This document shows positions 1 to 12,047 of a stretch of 64,000 bases of DNA, piece by piece. Below the pieces are notes generated by a model, which was not told the origin of the DNA, made no database searches, and saw nothing but the letters and a program-made list of their open reading frames with translations. Position numbers and translations under genes: made by a program. How positions within the stretch are numbered: the first letter of the stretch is position 1; every line of letters begins with the position of its first letter. The stretch lies in assembly GCA_023053575.1 (NCBI GenBank), contig JAKZAP010000001.1, forward strand, positions 24,818,533 to 24,882,532, written 5' to 3'. The stretch comes from Branchinecta lynchi. Lineage: Eukaryota > Arthropoda > Branchiopoda > Anostraca > Branchinectidae.

Positions 1-984
1 GTCGACAATGTCAGTCGACTGGATAAATTGAACGCTATCAGTCAACTGAGAATAGCAAATGAAACAGCGAAATGATGATTTCAGTCGACTGGAAATGTGG
101 ATCGAACCCAGCTCTGGTGAGCGATGATAGGTACATTGAGCGTTACTTGACCGCTTACTGTAGCTTAACCGCTTAACCATGGAACGAATGAACATTTATT
201 CTCGGTTGTCAAAAGTCAAATTTTAGTCCAAAATCTCAGTCGACTGGATAAATCGAACGCTATCAGTCAATGCAAATCAAACGCAGCTCTGGTGAGCGAT
301 AATAGGTTCCATTAAGCGATTACTTAACCTCTTACTGTAGTTGTGTAGAGACAGCCTCAGAATAGTAGTTTAAGCATGGAAAATGCATGGAAAAAGAATG
401 GAACAAACTAATACCGTCAGTCAGGTGAACTGAACAGTGAGGCGACAAAACATTCAACAGTATCAAGCAGGGTAGTTAAAAAAAAACAGCTAATGAGTTT
501 ACCATAGGAACCCAGCAACAAACTGACTAAGCCAGTATCAGAGATACATGGATTTGTGGAAAACTCATGCTTAAATCTACCAAAACTGGTCGCAAAGTTA
601 GAAAATTCCAAGAAATCGCATAGACAGCCTAGAAATTTCATTTGTTTACCAAAACAGTTTTTTCAAAGCCACCCAATGTGACACTTGGTAATCCAGTAAC
701 AGTGAATCATATATCGTTTGAAAGCCCAGGCTTCACTTTACCTGTTGTAGTTGGCAGAGTAGCAGAATTCTATTAAACAACACAGAAAACCAAAAAAAAA
801 AATTTGTTTGCTTTTTCAGAGCCCTATTCACTGAGAAGTACCAAGCCAATAGCAGAGATGAATACATGTATTGAAAGCCCAAGCTTCACTCTACCTGTAG
901 TGCTGACACAAGCGCGTAATTCAAGGGACTGACAGAGAAAAACAAAGAAAACACTTTTTTACTTTAAAAAAATTGGAAATTAGA
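1..984. repeat. Decayed repeats at left edge, probably intron
   Basis: No gene is supported here. A segment starting CAGTCGACTGGATAAAT near position 12 recurs near 237 with the same order of landmarks (GAACGCTATCAGTCAA, then AGCTCTGGTGAGCGAT, then CTTACTGTAG), so 1-350 is about one and a half copies of a roughly 225-bp tandem repeat. Segments near 715-745 and 870-900 share GAAAGCCCAGGCTTCACT-type sequence and are another diverged duplicate. The 74-codon minus-strand frame at 417-641 lacks recognisable domains or codon bias. The region is probably part of the intron 5' of exon A, because the gene's N-terminal exons must lie further left. Confidence 0.5.
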
Positions 985-1110
985 TGAGACTGTTGGTCTG
1001 AATTTGAGACTGTTGGTCTCGTTTCCGAGACTGCTGGTTCCCGGCGCCATTTTTATGAGACTGGTGGTTCGAAACAGTGAGACTGGTGTGTTCGATTTTC
1101 AAAACGGCCA
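985..1110. repeat. Short tandem GAGACTG-KTGGT repeat
   Basis: About six degenerate copies of GAGACTGKTGGT occur at irregular 20-30 bp spacing. The array lies just outside the left end of the segmental duplication and has no counterpart before unit 2 or unit 3, so it helps mark the left breakpoint. Confidence 0.6.
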
Positions 1111-1225
1111 TGAGACTGGTGGACCACATTCCCCACCCTGATATTTGTGAATTTTTTATCACAGATAATCGTTTCTGCTATATAGATCTTCGGTCTTTGC
1201 AGACCCCCCCCCCCCTCCGATTTTT

Positions 1226-2905
1226 TGGCACTTGCCCTTCGTCCAAGTGCCGTATATCGATCGCAATTTCTGTCCGTCCTTCGGTCGGTCCAGGTTCTGC
1301 TAATTCGGGCACTTCCACATAAGCTAGGAAGATGAAGCTTGACAGGCATATCTGAGACCTCAAATGATTATGTTGGAAATAGTCACTTTCCCGGTAGGAT
1401 CATCTGGGGGGGGGAGTGGAAGGAGGGGGAATCCCGAAAAATTATGTATTTTTTACTTACGACCTGGTGATCAGATCTGAATGAAACTTGATACAAAGAA
1501 AGACCTCGTGTCTCAGACGTCCCATTTTGAATCCGGACCGGATCCGGTGACATTCGGGTAGTTGGAACGGGTGAACCGGAAAGTTTGGGAAACGCTTAGA
1601 GTGGAGAGATTCGGATAAAAATTGGTGGAAAGAACAAGCACGAGTCCTAGATTCGTGATTGACATAACCGGACCGGATTCACTCACTATGGGGAGTGGGG
1701 GGGAGTCTGAATTTCTAGTGGTCCCGCGAGTTCGGTACTTTCTGATGTGCTAAGATGATGAAACTTGTCAGGCCTTTCAGGGACCCGAACAGATTGACTT
1801 GAGAATAGTCGTTTCCCCGATCCGACCATCTTGGGGGGGGGGTGAAGGGGGAATCCGGAAAAGTGAGGTATTTCTAACTTGAGAACGGGTGATCGGACCT
1901 TAATGAAACTTGATATATAGAAAGGCATTGTGTCTCAGACGCCCCATTCCAAATATGGAGCGGATCCGGTGACATTGAGGGGAACTGGAGGGAGAACTGG
2001 AAATCTTGGGAAACGCTTAGAGTTGAGGGTTCGGGATGAGCCTTGGCGAGAAGAACAAGTACAAGTCCTAGATACGCGAATGACATAAACGGACTGGATC
2101 CGGTCACTGTGGGGGAGTTGGGAGGGGGGGGGGGGGGGGGCAAATTTCTAGCGATTCCGCGAGTTGACCCGAACAGATTGACTTGATATTGTAGTTTCCC
2201 CGATCTGACCATTGTGGGGGTGTAGAAGGATGGAGAATCCGGAAAATTTAGTAGTGCGTGCTCAGCTATTTAACGGGTGATCCGATGTAAATGAAACTTG
2301 ATATTTAGAAACACCTCGTGTGGAGGGATCTGGATGCAATTTGGTAGGAAGAACAAGCATTAGCCCTAGATACGTAGTTGATAGAACCAGATCGTGTCGG
2401 GGCTCTGTGAGGGGAGTTGGAGGGGGTTTCCCGGAATTCCAGTGATCGCGAGTCTGGGTACTTCCAGATTTACTAAGAGTGATAAAACTTGGAAGTCATA
2501 TTAGTGATCCGACCAAATAGACTTAAGGACCCGACACAATGCCCTAGGAAGACTTCCATTCTTGGATCAGACCATTTTCGGGGAATTGAGGGAGGGGGAA
2601 TCCGGAAATTACTGACTTCCATAGGTTGCGAACAAATGGTCCGATTCAAGTGAAACTTTATGGGTGATAAGAACTGGTGACCTAGGTGTGCAAAGCATGT
2701 GTCCGAACCCTAGGCTGCCATGGTTGAGGGAATTGGGGGGGGGGGGGGGTCCGAAAACTTTGTGACATGCACAAAATACGAACGGATCGGCCCAATGGGA
2801 TGCAAGTTGGACAGTACCAAGTTTATGCGGCCTAGATTTGTCATTTGGCGTCCGAACCGGATCCGACCAAAGTAGGGGGAAATGAAGCGGGAACTGAACT
2901 GAACT
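1226..2905 (+). mobile_element. Family 2 element, right end missing
   Basis: It starts with the hairpin GGCACTTG...CAAGTGCC (1226-1250), then a short GTCC/GTCG tract, then degenerate repeats carrying GATGAAACTTG and CCGGACCGGATCCGG. The terminal AGCTCTTG seen in complete copies is absent. In unit 2 the homologous element runs on to 25997, so unit 1 appears to have lost the stretch between about 2905 and the true end. A 21-bp-scale GAACTGAACTGAACTG tract marks the junction. This copy lacks the Family 1 insertion that units 2 and 3 carry. Confidence 0.7.
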
Positions 2906-3071
2906 GAAAGAAACAAAATATACAAAATAACGCTTAATGCCGCAACTTCCCATCCTGCGAAATAAGTCGGTCTGTGTCTTGAGCACGCATTTGTATGTTT
3001 TGTTTAGCCTTTTCAAGTTGGCCTAACACTGAAACACTGAGAGAATCACTATTTCCTTATTTTCTTTTCAG

Positions 3072-3115
3072 GTACAGGAAGTTGTGGACCTGGTATCCCC
3101 CGAAGAAAAACAAGG
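3072..3115 (+). CDS. ARID1: ARID1/Osa-like gene, small exon A (copy 1)
   Basis: This 44-nt exon is bounded by a strong acceptor (TTTCTTTTCAG) and a strong donor (GTAAGTCG). Read in phase 0 it gives VQEVVDLVSPEEKQ plus two bases, so the following intron is phase 2 and joins exon B (16533) in frame. The core EVVDLV followed by SPEE resembles a SUMO-interacting motif (hydrophobic V-V-D-L-V next to acidic residues); this is inference. The exon has a partner at 26397 in the duplicated unit. There both splice sites, the length modulo 3 and the EVVDLV core are kept, while 13 of 44 bases differ and 3 bases are inserted. Flanking introns are nearly identical between copies. I assign it to the ARID1 gene from strand, phase continuity and position; no transcript supports this. 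Confidence 0.62.
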
Positions 3116-3534
3116 GTAAGTCGTACACTTTCAATTGCTTAGGTGAGTGCTGAGAGAAAAGCACGCGGTTCATACCTGCAGTGAAAAAATATTGAGTTTA
3201 CAAAATTCCAGTTAAATTGTAGAAAGATTCACACGTCCGACATATGTTTTGGGTCCCCACCATTCCGTCTACACGTCAGTTCGCCTGAAAATCCGTTACT
3301 ACGCCCAAATTTTCAGAGAGTTGGCCCATACGCCAGTTAGCTCACGCGTCCGTTGGTCCACAAGTCACGCGTCCGCTGGTACTCAAGTAAGTTCACCCAC
3401 ACTTCATTTGACCCAATGTCAGTTTTCTACCAAAGGGTCAGTTCGTCCACACGTCAGTTTGTCAAATCCTCAAATCCGACAGTTTGTCCACATGCCAGTC
3501 CGTAGGGAAATAATACCCGCATGGAAATAATTCC

Positions 3535-6140
3535 AGTAATTGTATTATGGAACATTTTTCCAATCGTAAACAATTGGAAACAATCGTAAACAATTGTTTT
3601 TTTTACAATTGGAAACAGTTGTTTACGATGGTAAAAAGTTGTTTCTAATTGTTTACCATCGTGAACAACAGTTTCAAACCGTAAACGACTGATTCCGGTC
3701 GGAAAAATGTTACAATAACTTGAATTATTTCCACACGGGTACGTCGTAAATGATTGGAAATGATCCTTTTTTCAGTTGTGTTATTGGACATTTCCGCAAC
3801 TGAAAACAATGCAAAACAGTTCGAAATAATGCAAAAAAAAAGATTTTTTGTATTATTTGCCGATTGAAAACGATTGTAAAAAGTTCAAAATAACTGTGTT
3901 CGCCCAAGTCCTAAAACATTTTTTGTTTTTGTTTTTACAAAATGATTATAGGACATATTTCCCTCTGAAACTAAAATGTAAACAATGCAATAGGCTACAG
4001 CTGTAAACGATAGTATTTTGACAACTAAAAATAGTTATTCCCCAATTGATAGCAACTGCATAGCTTGTAATACATTTTCCAGTTTTGTACCAGCTGGTTT
4101 CATACTTTTATTTTTCAAGCATGACAACGCTACATTTCCAGCTGTAAATTTGCAAGTAGAAATAGTTATTTTCAATTGTTTTCCTACTATTTTTCCCAAC
4201 AGGATTATTTGAAAAATTTCTGAATGTAGATTTCCGTTTTAATGATTGTTTAAATATACTTCTATGCAAAAAACACTCACACTTGTAAACAGTTGTCGAG
4301 TTAATATTGGAAATCATGGTACCCAATTGAAACTTTACAACTAGTTACAGCTATTCTGTTTCCGAAACCAGGTCAATTGTTTCCAATGGAAAACAACTGA
4401 AAACTATGGTAACGGTTGTTTAATTGGACTTGAGAAACAACTGTAAATAGTTGAAGAATTGGAGTCGGAAACAACTGGAAAAAATTCTACCCAATTGTAA
4501 TTTTATAACTGTTTATAGTTGTTTTTGTTTACACAGTTCGAACAAGTGTTTTCGACCAAAAGCAACTGAAACGACTGGAAGCAGCCATCTAAATAAACTT
4601 GAACAAAAACACTTGTAAACAATTGTAAACTTGCGACTGGAAACAACCGGAAAGAATCGTATCCATTTGTAATTTTTCAACTGTTTCGAGTTTTTGAAAC
4701 AGTTTGAAACAATTTGAAAAAGGGTCCTACGAGGACCCTTGGCAAGAAGGGCCGAAATATCGCTGATGAAGAATCGTAGCTGACGTATCCGTTAAAAAAA
4801 TTGTTTGAATACATATTTCCTTCTGAAAAAAAATGTAAACAATGCAATAGGCTACAGTTGTAAGCGATAGTATTTCGATAACTAAAAATAGTTTTTCCCA
4901 AATTGATAGCAACTGCATAGCTTATCATACATTTTCCAGTTTTTACCAGCTGGTTTCATACATTTATTTTTCAGGCATGACAACGCTACATTTCCAGCTG
5001 TAAATTTGCAATTAGAAATAGTTATTTTCAATTGTTTCCCTGCTATTTTTCCCAACAGGATTATTTGAAAAATGTCTGAATGTAGATTTCCGTTTTAATG
5101 ATTGTTTAAATATACTTCTATGCAAAAAACACTCACACTTGTAAACAATTGTAGAGTTAACATTGGAAATCATGGTACCCAATTGAAACTTTACAACTAG
5201 TTACAGCTATTCTGTTTCCGAAACCAGGTCAATTGTTTCCAATGGAAAACAACTGAAAACTATGGTAACAGTTGTTTAATTGGACTTGAGAAACAACTGT
5301 GAATGGTTGAAGAACTGGAGTCGGAAACAACTGGAAAAAATTCTACCCAATTGTAATTTTATAACTGTTTATAGTTATTTTTTTTACACAATTCGAACAA
5401 GTGTTTTAGACCAAAAGCAACTGAAACGATTGGAAGCAGCCATCTAAATAAACATTAGTAAACAATTGTAAACTTGCGACTGGAAACAACCGGAAAGAAT
5501 CGTATCCATTTGTAATTTTTCAACTGTTTCGAGTTTTTGTTCTAAGCCTCTCAAAGCCGCTCAGCGACTTTGAGCCTGAAGAGGACCCTTGCCAAGAAGG
5601 GGGCCGAAATATAGCTCTAATAAAATTCAGTTGACTTCTCCGTTTTGCACCATCAAATATGATTCGCAGTCAGCTTTGGCTGAAGGAATATTTAAGTTTT
5701 TGTTTCATTTCATTTCATTTCATTTATTTCTGACCGCCAAAGCTGGCGAGTTTATGCAATCAGAACAACTGTTTTCGAAAGTCAAAAATGAAAACAATTG
5801 GAAAGATCTATTTTTAAAGATACTTGAAAAACAAAATGTAAACATTTTTGAAATTACAATTAAACCAAACCAATTATTAGATTGCAAACAACTGAAAACG
5901 ATCGGAAATATATGGTTAAAATACAGAAAGAATACAGTTGCAAAGTTTCCTACCAAACGATTGGAAACAGCTGTTTAAACGGATGTGAAAAAACGATTGG
6001 AAACAGTTGTTTCAATGAATAAAAAAACGATTAGAAAATTACAATCGGCTGCAGACAGCTCTTGAAAACTGTTAACAACTGTGTACAGTTGTTAACAATA
6101 GGCAGCAGCTGAAAACGACTGAAAAGGACTTAATTTCTTT
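3535..6140. repeat. CAATTG/AAACAATTG-rich degenerate repeat
   Basis: The stretch is built from dense degenerate copies of GGAAACAACTG, GTAAACAATTG and their complements, so it is full of small inverted repeats around CAATTG. On a larger scale about 3955-4811 and 4812-5530 are an 857-bp tandem duplication (both start near a GTAAACAATGCAATAGG landmark). The first block ends in AGGACCCTTGGCAAGAAGGG and the same phrase closes the second near 5582. Reading frames such as 5589-5978 are open because the sequence is AT-rich and lack domains. Unit 2 carries the homologous region at 26860-29220. Confidence 0.7.
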
Positions 6141-6890
6141 TCATGCGGGTTTGTCTAACGCCAATCCATCTACCGTCAGTTCACAGAATTCGATATATGA
6201 TTTCATACAAACGTCAGTTGAGGCCCAATTATTTTTAAATAAAAATATGATCTTATGAAATGTGCAGATGTAGCACATTTATGTATGTATTGTACACGGA
6301 GAGCCCAAAAGGCCATGGTACAAAAAGATGAGATGCAAAACATATTTAACAAACTTTGTGAAATAGAAAACGAAAAAAACTAACTATCTACTTAAAAAAC
6401 TTTGGGTAAAGAGGGACCTATGTGACTATGTCTCAGTCCCAACTAGAAAAACACTGACATGCTTTGGATAGTACCCAAAGATCTGCTACTGAGCAGACCA
6501 TTTTAACTCTTCTGTCTTTAACCCCTCTTTAAAATACACTTCTTCCCTACACTCTCTTCCACTGTGAGTATTACTTAAATGAAAGCGACGCCAAGACCTC
6601 ACATGTCAACTTTTGGACATCATGGCAATCCAGAATCCTTTTAGTACAGTCAATTTTTAGCGTTTTCTATTTAATTTTTATTTTTCAGCTGAATTTTTTT
6701 ATTTTCTCAAGGCTCAGTGTTTACTTCATGTGAAACACGTTTCTTATGTAGTTTTGTGTGCTGAACTCGAATATCACATCGGATTTAAAGATACAGTCAA
6801 CCAAAAGTGTTTCACATTCATCACTATTCCAGAAATCCATATTTCTATTACATTATCCGTTGCTCGCACTTTCGACCAAATACAGACCCA
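6141..6890. other. Intron sequence without recognisable feature
   Basis: This stretch of about 750 bp is specific to unit 1. It holds AT-rich DNA with a GTACACGGAGAGCCCAAAAG phrase near 6292 that could be the tail of an old retroelement, but I see no reading frame, poly-A tail or target duplication to support that. No exon with matching splice sites is apparent. Confidence 0.35.
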
Positions 6891-6892
6891 AA

Positions 6893-7908
6893 TGGGCTTA
6901 CCGACGAAACGTCCCCATGACAAAATGTCCCCAGGAAACGTCCCCGTGACAAAACGTCCCCGTGACAAACCATCCCCATGACAAAACGTCACCATGACTA
7001 AACGTTCCGGTGGCAAAATGTCCCCAAGCATAGATTTTTAAGTTCGCCTCAATCTTCAGGTGCATGATCGAGGCAAAACAACTTCAGAGTTTTCATTATA
7101 GATGTGTGATTCCTTATAAACAGGGAAGATCGGACATGAGGCGGGTTGCTTCACAAATGTATTGTTTTCAGTTAAAATATATAGTGTAATATGTCTTGCA
7201 ATGAACTCGTACCTGATCATTTTAATGTCGTTTGAAGCAGCGTGCACAATCTGAGAAGCACCAATATGCTCCTCAGAGAAAAGGGAAGACCGCTATAGCT
7301 CAAAGAGAATTAAACAAGGAGAATCCAAAAATTAGCGTAGTGCCGTTAAGGTGGTTAAAAATGACATGGGAAGCGAGGAAGCGAAAGTGGATGGAACGTT
7401 TAGTTAGGTAGAGAGACACAGTAAATCTAGGTTAGAAGGGTTTGATCCTTCAAGAAAATACTTTAAATATCCCTAAATTAAATATCGAACAAAAGCGACA
7501 TCAATGAATTTTATCGAGCGTAAACCAAAAAACAAATAAAAAAATTACATAAGGATAAAATAAAAACTTACAACTGCTAAACCTTTGCGCTTTCTGTAAG
7601 AAATGGCTATAGCCGGGAGCAACACTTTGGTTTGTTTCTTGACTACCGGTTAAATGCTGAAGTAGTCTACCCGTCGTGATTTTAAAATGTTATATTCCAA
7701 GAACGTTTATTGTCCGAACTGATAACGCAATCAGTAATCTCATAGGCCTAGCTATCCCTCAGTCATGGAAACAAAAATCTGTAACCGGGGACTTTCCGCC
7801 ATGGGGACGTTTTGCCAGGGGACGTTTCGATTGGGGATGTTTCGCCACGGGGACGGTTTGTCGTGGGGACGATTTGTCACGGGGACATTTCGTTGGGGAC
7901 GTTACGAT
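6893..7908. mobile_element. Foldback-like element with tandem-repeat inverted ends
   Basis: The left arm (6893-7028) is about seven copies of a 16-18 bp unit ACAAAACGTCCCCRTG. The right arm (about 7783-7908) is about seven copies of the reverse complement, GGGGACGTTTYG-type. The arms are inverted and separated by roughly 750 bp. Inverted ends made of short tandem repeats are the hallmark of Foldback (FB) transposons. The interior has no transposase frame. A fragment resembling the end of Family 3 lies inside near 7614. Target duplication is not obvious. Confidence 0.6.
7614..7700 (+). mobile_element. Family 3 left-end fragment
   Basis: GAGCAACACTTTGGTTTGTTTC followed by CGGTTAAATGCTGAA matches the left end of the Family 3 element at 53213-53290. 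The outer half of the terminal hairpin is replaced by AGCCGG. It is an isolated end within the foldback-like element, so it is either a nested insertion or part of that element's origin. Confidence 0.45.
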
Positions 7909-8000
7909 GACCACAGTAGTCTTAGTATTAAAGACACAACGACATTTCCTATCTAAATGACGCGTTTTTTTAACATGGGATTTCCTATCTAAATGACGCG

Positions 8001-9563
8001 TTTTTATGGCACTTGCCTTCCGGCCAAGTGCCATATACCGATCACTTTTCCGTCGGTCTGTCTGTCGGTCTGTCGGTCTGTCGGTCGGTCGGTCGGTCGG
8101 TCGGTCGGTCAATCAATCAATCAATCAATTTATTTTGCCAATATCATTATAAGATAGTTTGGACGCGTCACAAAGAAGACAATGATACAAAACACGGTCG
8201 GTCGGTCGGTCGGTCGGTCGGTTAGTCCGGTGTTTGCGAGTTAGGGTACTTTCAGATATGCTAGGACGATGAAGCTTGGCAGACATATTACTTGGAAATA
8301 GTCACTTGCCCGATCCGACCATCGTGGAGGGAGGGGGAGGTTGCGGAATCCAGAAAATAGGGACATGCGTAACTTTCGAATGGGTGATCGGATCTTAATG
8401 AAACTTAATACCTGGGAAGACCTCGCTTCTCAGATGTCTCATGTCAAGTCCGGACCGGATCCGATGAATCGAGGGGAGCCGGAAATCGTGTGAAACTCTC
8501 GGAGTGGAGGGATCTGGATGAAACTTGGTGGGAAGAACTAGCACAAGCTCTAGATAAATAACTGACAGAACTGGATCGGATTCGGACACTTTGGGGGGAG
8601 TTGGAGGGGGGTTCCGGAATTCCGGCGATCCGTAGTTGATCTACTTCCAGGTGGGCTAGGACGATAAAACTTGGCAGACATATCAGAGACCCGACCAGAT
8701 TAGCTTGTAAACAGTCACTCGCCCGATCCGACCGTCGTGGGAGAAGGGGGAGACGGCGGAATCCGAAAATTAGTGGCATGCATAACTTTCGAACGGGTTA
8801 TCGGATCTTAATGAAACTTGATATCTTGAAAGAACTCATGTCTCAGATGTCCCATTTCAAGTGCGGACCGAATCCAATGAACTGGGGGGGGGGGTGGAGG
8901 GGAGAACCGGAAATCTTGTGATACGCATAGAGTGGAGCGATCAGGGTCAAATTTGGTGTGACGTACAGGCACAAGTCCTAGGTGCATCAGTGACAGTATT
9001 GGATCGGATTCGGGTACCAAGGGGGGGGGGGCTGTAGGGGGGTGTCCGGAATTCCGGTGATCGTGAGTTAATGTACTCCCAGATTTGATAGGACGATCAA
9101 ACTTTTCTGGAGCATTAGAACCTTGACATCGTCACTTCTCCGATCCACTATTCCTTAAAGAACTCATCTTAACCGCAAAATACAAAAAATACTTTTAAGC
9201 AAAATTTACTTTTTGAAGATTGCCATGAGTACATGAACCTTTTTGCCTCAAGGGTTTTGCTTAGAAATTAATTTTTAGCACCCTTACAGTGCGCATCTTA
9301 ACCGAAAAGTAAAAAAAAACTTTTGACCGTCACTTCCAATCTCTGACCCAGCCTTGCAAGTTTGGCGCATCTGAACCGAATACTTCTATCTGACCCAGCC
9401 TTCCGCGTTTTTGTTTTCCTTCTTGTTTCCTTTTGCTTTCTGTCTCCTATTTTTATATTTAAAGTGAAACCATATGTTGAATTTTCAGCCCCCTTAATTT
9501 TTTCTTGCTGGGGTATTTCTTATACATATGCTTGCAAGTGCCATATGAGCTTACAGCTCTTGT
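8001..9563 (+). mobile_element. Family 2 element, complete, about 1.56 kb
   Basis: The left end is TTTTT then the hairpin ATGGCACTTG...CAAGTGCCAT (8006-8034), followed by a GTCT/GTCG microsatellite. Internal repeats with GATGAAACTTG and CGGACCGGATCCG follow, and the right end is CAAGTGCCATATGAGC...CTCTTG (9535-9562). Flanking DNA is informative: a phrase of about 36 bp, TTAACATGGGATTTCCTATC and onward, is tandemly repeated left of the element and occurs again right of it (TTAACATAGGATTTCCTATC). The insertion therefore sits in a T-run between copies of a pre-existing short tandem repeat. Confidence 0.8.
8041..8222. repeat. (GTCT)/(GTCG) and (AATC) microsatellites
   Basis: GTCTGTCGGTC grades into pure GGTC repeats (to 8108), then AATC repeats (8109-8130), and GGTC repeats resume at about 8197-8222 after a 65-bp interruption. 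This is the GTCY-type tract of the Family 2 element, expanded. Translations rich in TDRPTDRQ are readings through it and are not genes. Confidence 0.85.
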
Positions 9564-10347
9564 TTTTTAACATAGGATTTCCTATCTAAATGACTCGGCT
9601 CCTGATTGGTTGATTTGAAGGCGGGCCCCCCTTTCATTGATCATTTTGACGTCATATTTCGGGGGAATAGAACACCTGTCTATTTCCGAGAACATGGGGG
9701 AAAATAGCGTTGTGTTTTTGAGGGGGGCCATTTGAATGTTGTTGTATTGTTGGAGGGATAGTATTTATTTGTTAGATCTTTCCGTATAGGGCTATGGTTC
9801 CGGATTAATTTTTGGGGAATGGCTCTTTAACTGAAGGATTACTAAATGGCTCATCTTTTGATTGGTTGATTTGAAGGCGGGGACGCCGTTTGTTGTAGCA
9901 TTGTGATCCAGCCGGCTATTCCCGGCGTTTGCTCTTTAAATGCTAGGGGATGCATTTGAATTGGGTGTATCGTTTGAGTATTGATTTGTTGAGTTCCACC
10001 TGTCAGGCGGGGCAAAGTGAATCTGGTAGCCCCTGTATGTGGGCATTATTAAGAGTGATCGCTTGCTTGAAAGATTAATACACCTGTGAGCGTTGCCGAT
10101 TTGCGAATATTTAGGAATAACAAGTTTCTGCAGATATTTTTTGGTACCTTTTTCTAAAGATGGCTAGTTGTGATGAGGTTGTGATGAGACCAGCTTAATA
10201 TTGGACTACTCGCTGAAAGCTTTCTTATTAACGAAAGTAAGTATTGTGAGTACATGATTGGAATTAGTTTATGCTAGGGTTATACGTTAGTTCCACGCTA
10301 AAATCATTTGCCGTTTAATACAAGAGTAATCTGTCTATCATGCGAAT
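9564..10347. repeat. Duplicated intron DNA with a 260-bp internal repeat
   Basis: CTGATTGGTTGATTTGAAGG at about 9601 recurs near 9858, giving an internal tandem repeat of about 260 bp. From 9916 onward the sequence is shared with unit 2 at 29225. Nothing here looks like an exon of the ARID1 gene. Confidence 0.5.
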
Positions 10348-10443
10348 ATGTTGGTCTACGAAAAGTTCTTGAGATGGGGTGGAGATAGCCTGCAGGCACT
10401 ACAAATTAAAACATTAGTAGATACAACAGTATATATAAAACCA
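10348..10443 (+). pseudogene. Relic resembling a carrier-protein (PCP/ACP) core
   Basis: The frame reads LVYEKFLRWGGDSLQALQIK. It resembles the 4'-phosphopantetheine attachment motif of peptidyl/acyl carrier domains (F-x-x-x-GGDSL-x-A), where the serine carries the prosthetic group. Only about 30 codons remain: a stop lies upstream at 10327, and the frame runs into unrelated repeat after 10443. The copy in unit 2 (29647-29767) keeps the same frame but changes the key serine to isoleucine. It may be a captured exon scrap inside mobile DNA. The match is short and could be chance. Confidence 0.3.
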
Positions 10444-10965
10444 GGGGTGGCCCGAAGCAGTCAGGCCAGGGGGGGTGAGACCCCTCATTTCAACGACTCC
10501 CGGATCGCAATATACGACTCGCACGTACCAACAAAAATGACCGGTTGCGACTACGCGGCAATGGCGGACGTTCCCACCAACAAATAATAGAGCCGGTTAA
10601 AAGTAGGTGCAGTGTATCAGATGAAACTATTCGTGTAATCAACATTTTTGTACACATACCTTCATAGCCTCAGCTTTACATTTCAACTTTCGCTAAAGAG
10701 GAAAGCTTTTCAACGGTTATCCCCGGACAAATTAAAGCAAGCGCCGCAGGCGAAATTTGTTAAATCTGCCTTTGTCTAGTAAGATTTTAGCCAGCCTTTA
10801 ATGTGTTTCAGATCTAAAAAGTTCCAAGCCTAATCGCCAAGTAAATGACACACCGTTCCTCTAAATAGAGAATACTATGTAATGCGCCGCAGGCGAAATT
10901 TTGTGAAACGCCGAGGAGCAGACCGTCTTTTTGCGATCCCATTGAAATAATAGCTTTGAAATGCT

Positions 10966-10997
<32 letters not shown>

Positions 10998-11610
10998 ATG
11001 TTGTCAACCAGCCGGTAAAAAATTGCTGAATCGGCGCGAAGCGCCGCGATTTTTCTTAAAAACAGTCGATTTTGGGGGGGGGGAGAAACAGTCGTTTTTT
11101 CTTGAAAACAGTCAGTTTTTCATAAGTCGATTTTTCTTAAAAACGGTCGGTTTCCAGTCGTGTTTTCGTCAAATAGTCGTTTTTTCCGCAAAAAAAAGCC
11201 GGTAAAAATTACCAGCCAGTCGGTAAATATCGAGCTCTTCCCATACTTGATAGTGCTATGATGCGCAGTCAGCAGTGATAAATATGGTTCCCAGTCAGCT
11301 TGGGCTGAAGGAATATTTCTGCCCTCCCCCCCCCCCAAACCAAAAATTTTGGATAGTAACGCCTCTGATGGCATAGAGGCCAAAAATTTACCTACCGACT
11401 AGAATGAGCTATTCTAGCGTCTGCAGAACCCCTCCTGTCCTGGGAAACGAATTTCGGGTGTATATTAAAATCTTCCTTGTCCTTTTCAAGCGTTGTAACC
11501 ACCTCAACCTCTCTTTGTAATCGACATTTTTCTATCTGTTCTGGGCACACTTGTTTCGCGGGTTTCCTGTCATTTGATTGCTGATGGCTTTTCCATTCTG
11601 TTCAAAAATT
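10444..11610. other. Repeat-derived intron with long poly-C tract
   Basis: No gene is supported. Two copies of GCGCCGCAGGCGAAATTT (about 10740 and 10881) belong to a dispersed motif also seen in degenerate form near 11030, 56620, 61110 and 62325. A 31-nt poly-C run occupies 10967-10997. A tandem AGTCGATTTTTCTTAAAAAC-type repeat fills 11060-11185. Segment 10815-10950 is a diverged copy of 52400-52520 (shared CTTTTTGCGATCCCA). Confidence 0.5.
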
Positions 11611-11614
11611 CTAT

Positions 11615-12047
11615 CTTTCTTTTTTCACTTGTAGCCAAAGTTTGACCAACAATCAATGCACATAACCTTGTCTCTCGCTTTTGGTCTAGAAGGTATATCA
11701 ATGTTATCCAGTCAGAGTGCACTTTAACAACTAACCTATTTTGCCTATTGTAATTTTGACAGGCTAAAATCTGAAAGACCTGTGTGAGGCAGATCCAATT
11801 CACACGGGAGTACAACAGGTAGCCGCATTGCTGCCCCCATGAATCATGTCTCGGACCTATCGGGGATACAGAACCTAGTTTAAACGACCCGACCTGTCTT
11901 AAGGGACGGGCTTCCGACTGAAGCTGTGCAGAGACAAAATTAACAATTTTTTTTAAACGACTCGGATTGTTTTTATTAAAATGAATGCCCGGGACCTCGG
12001 CGAGGCCAAAATAAACGACTGATACGACTTAGCAAAAGGCAGGGGGG
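11615..12047. repeat. Dispersed repeat, second copy at 40955-41395
   Basis: Landmarks CACATAACCTTGTCTCTC, TATATCAATGTT, GAATCATGTC and AATGAATGCCCG occur in the same order here and in unit 2 at 40955-41395. The two copies are not at equivalent positions of the duplication, so this is an independently dispersed repeat of about 430 bp. Confidence 0.6.
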
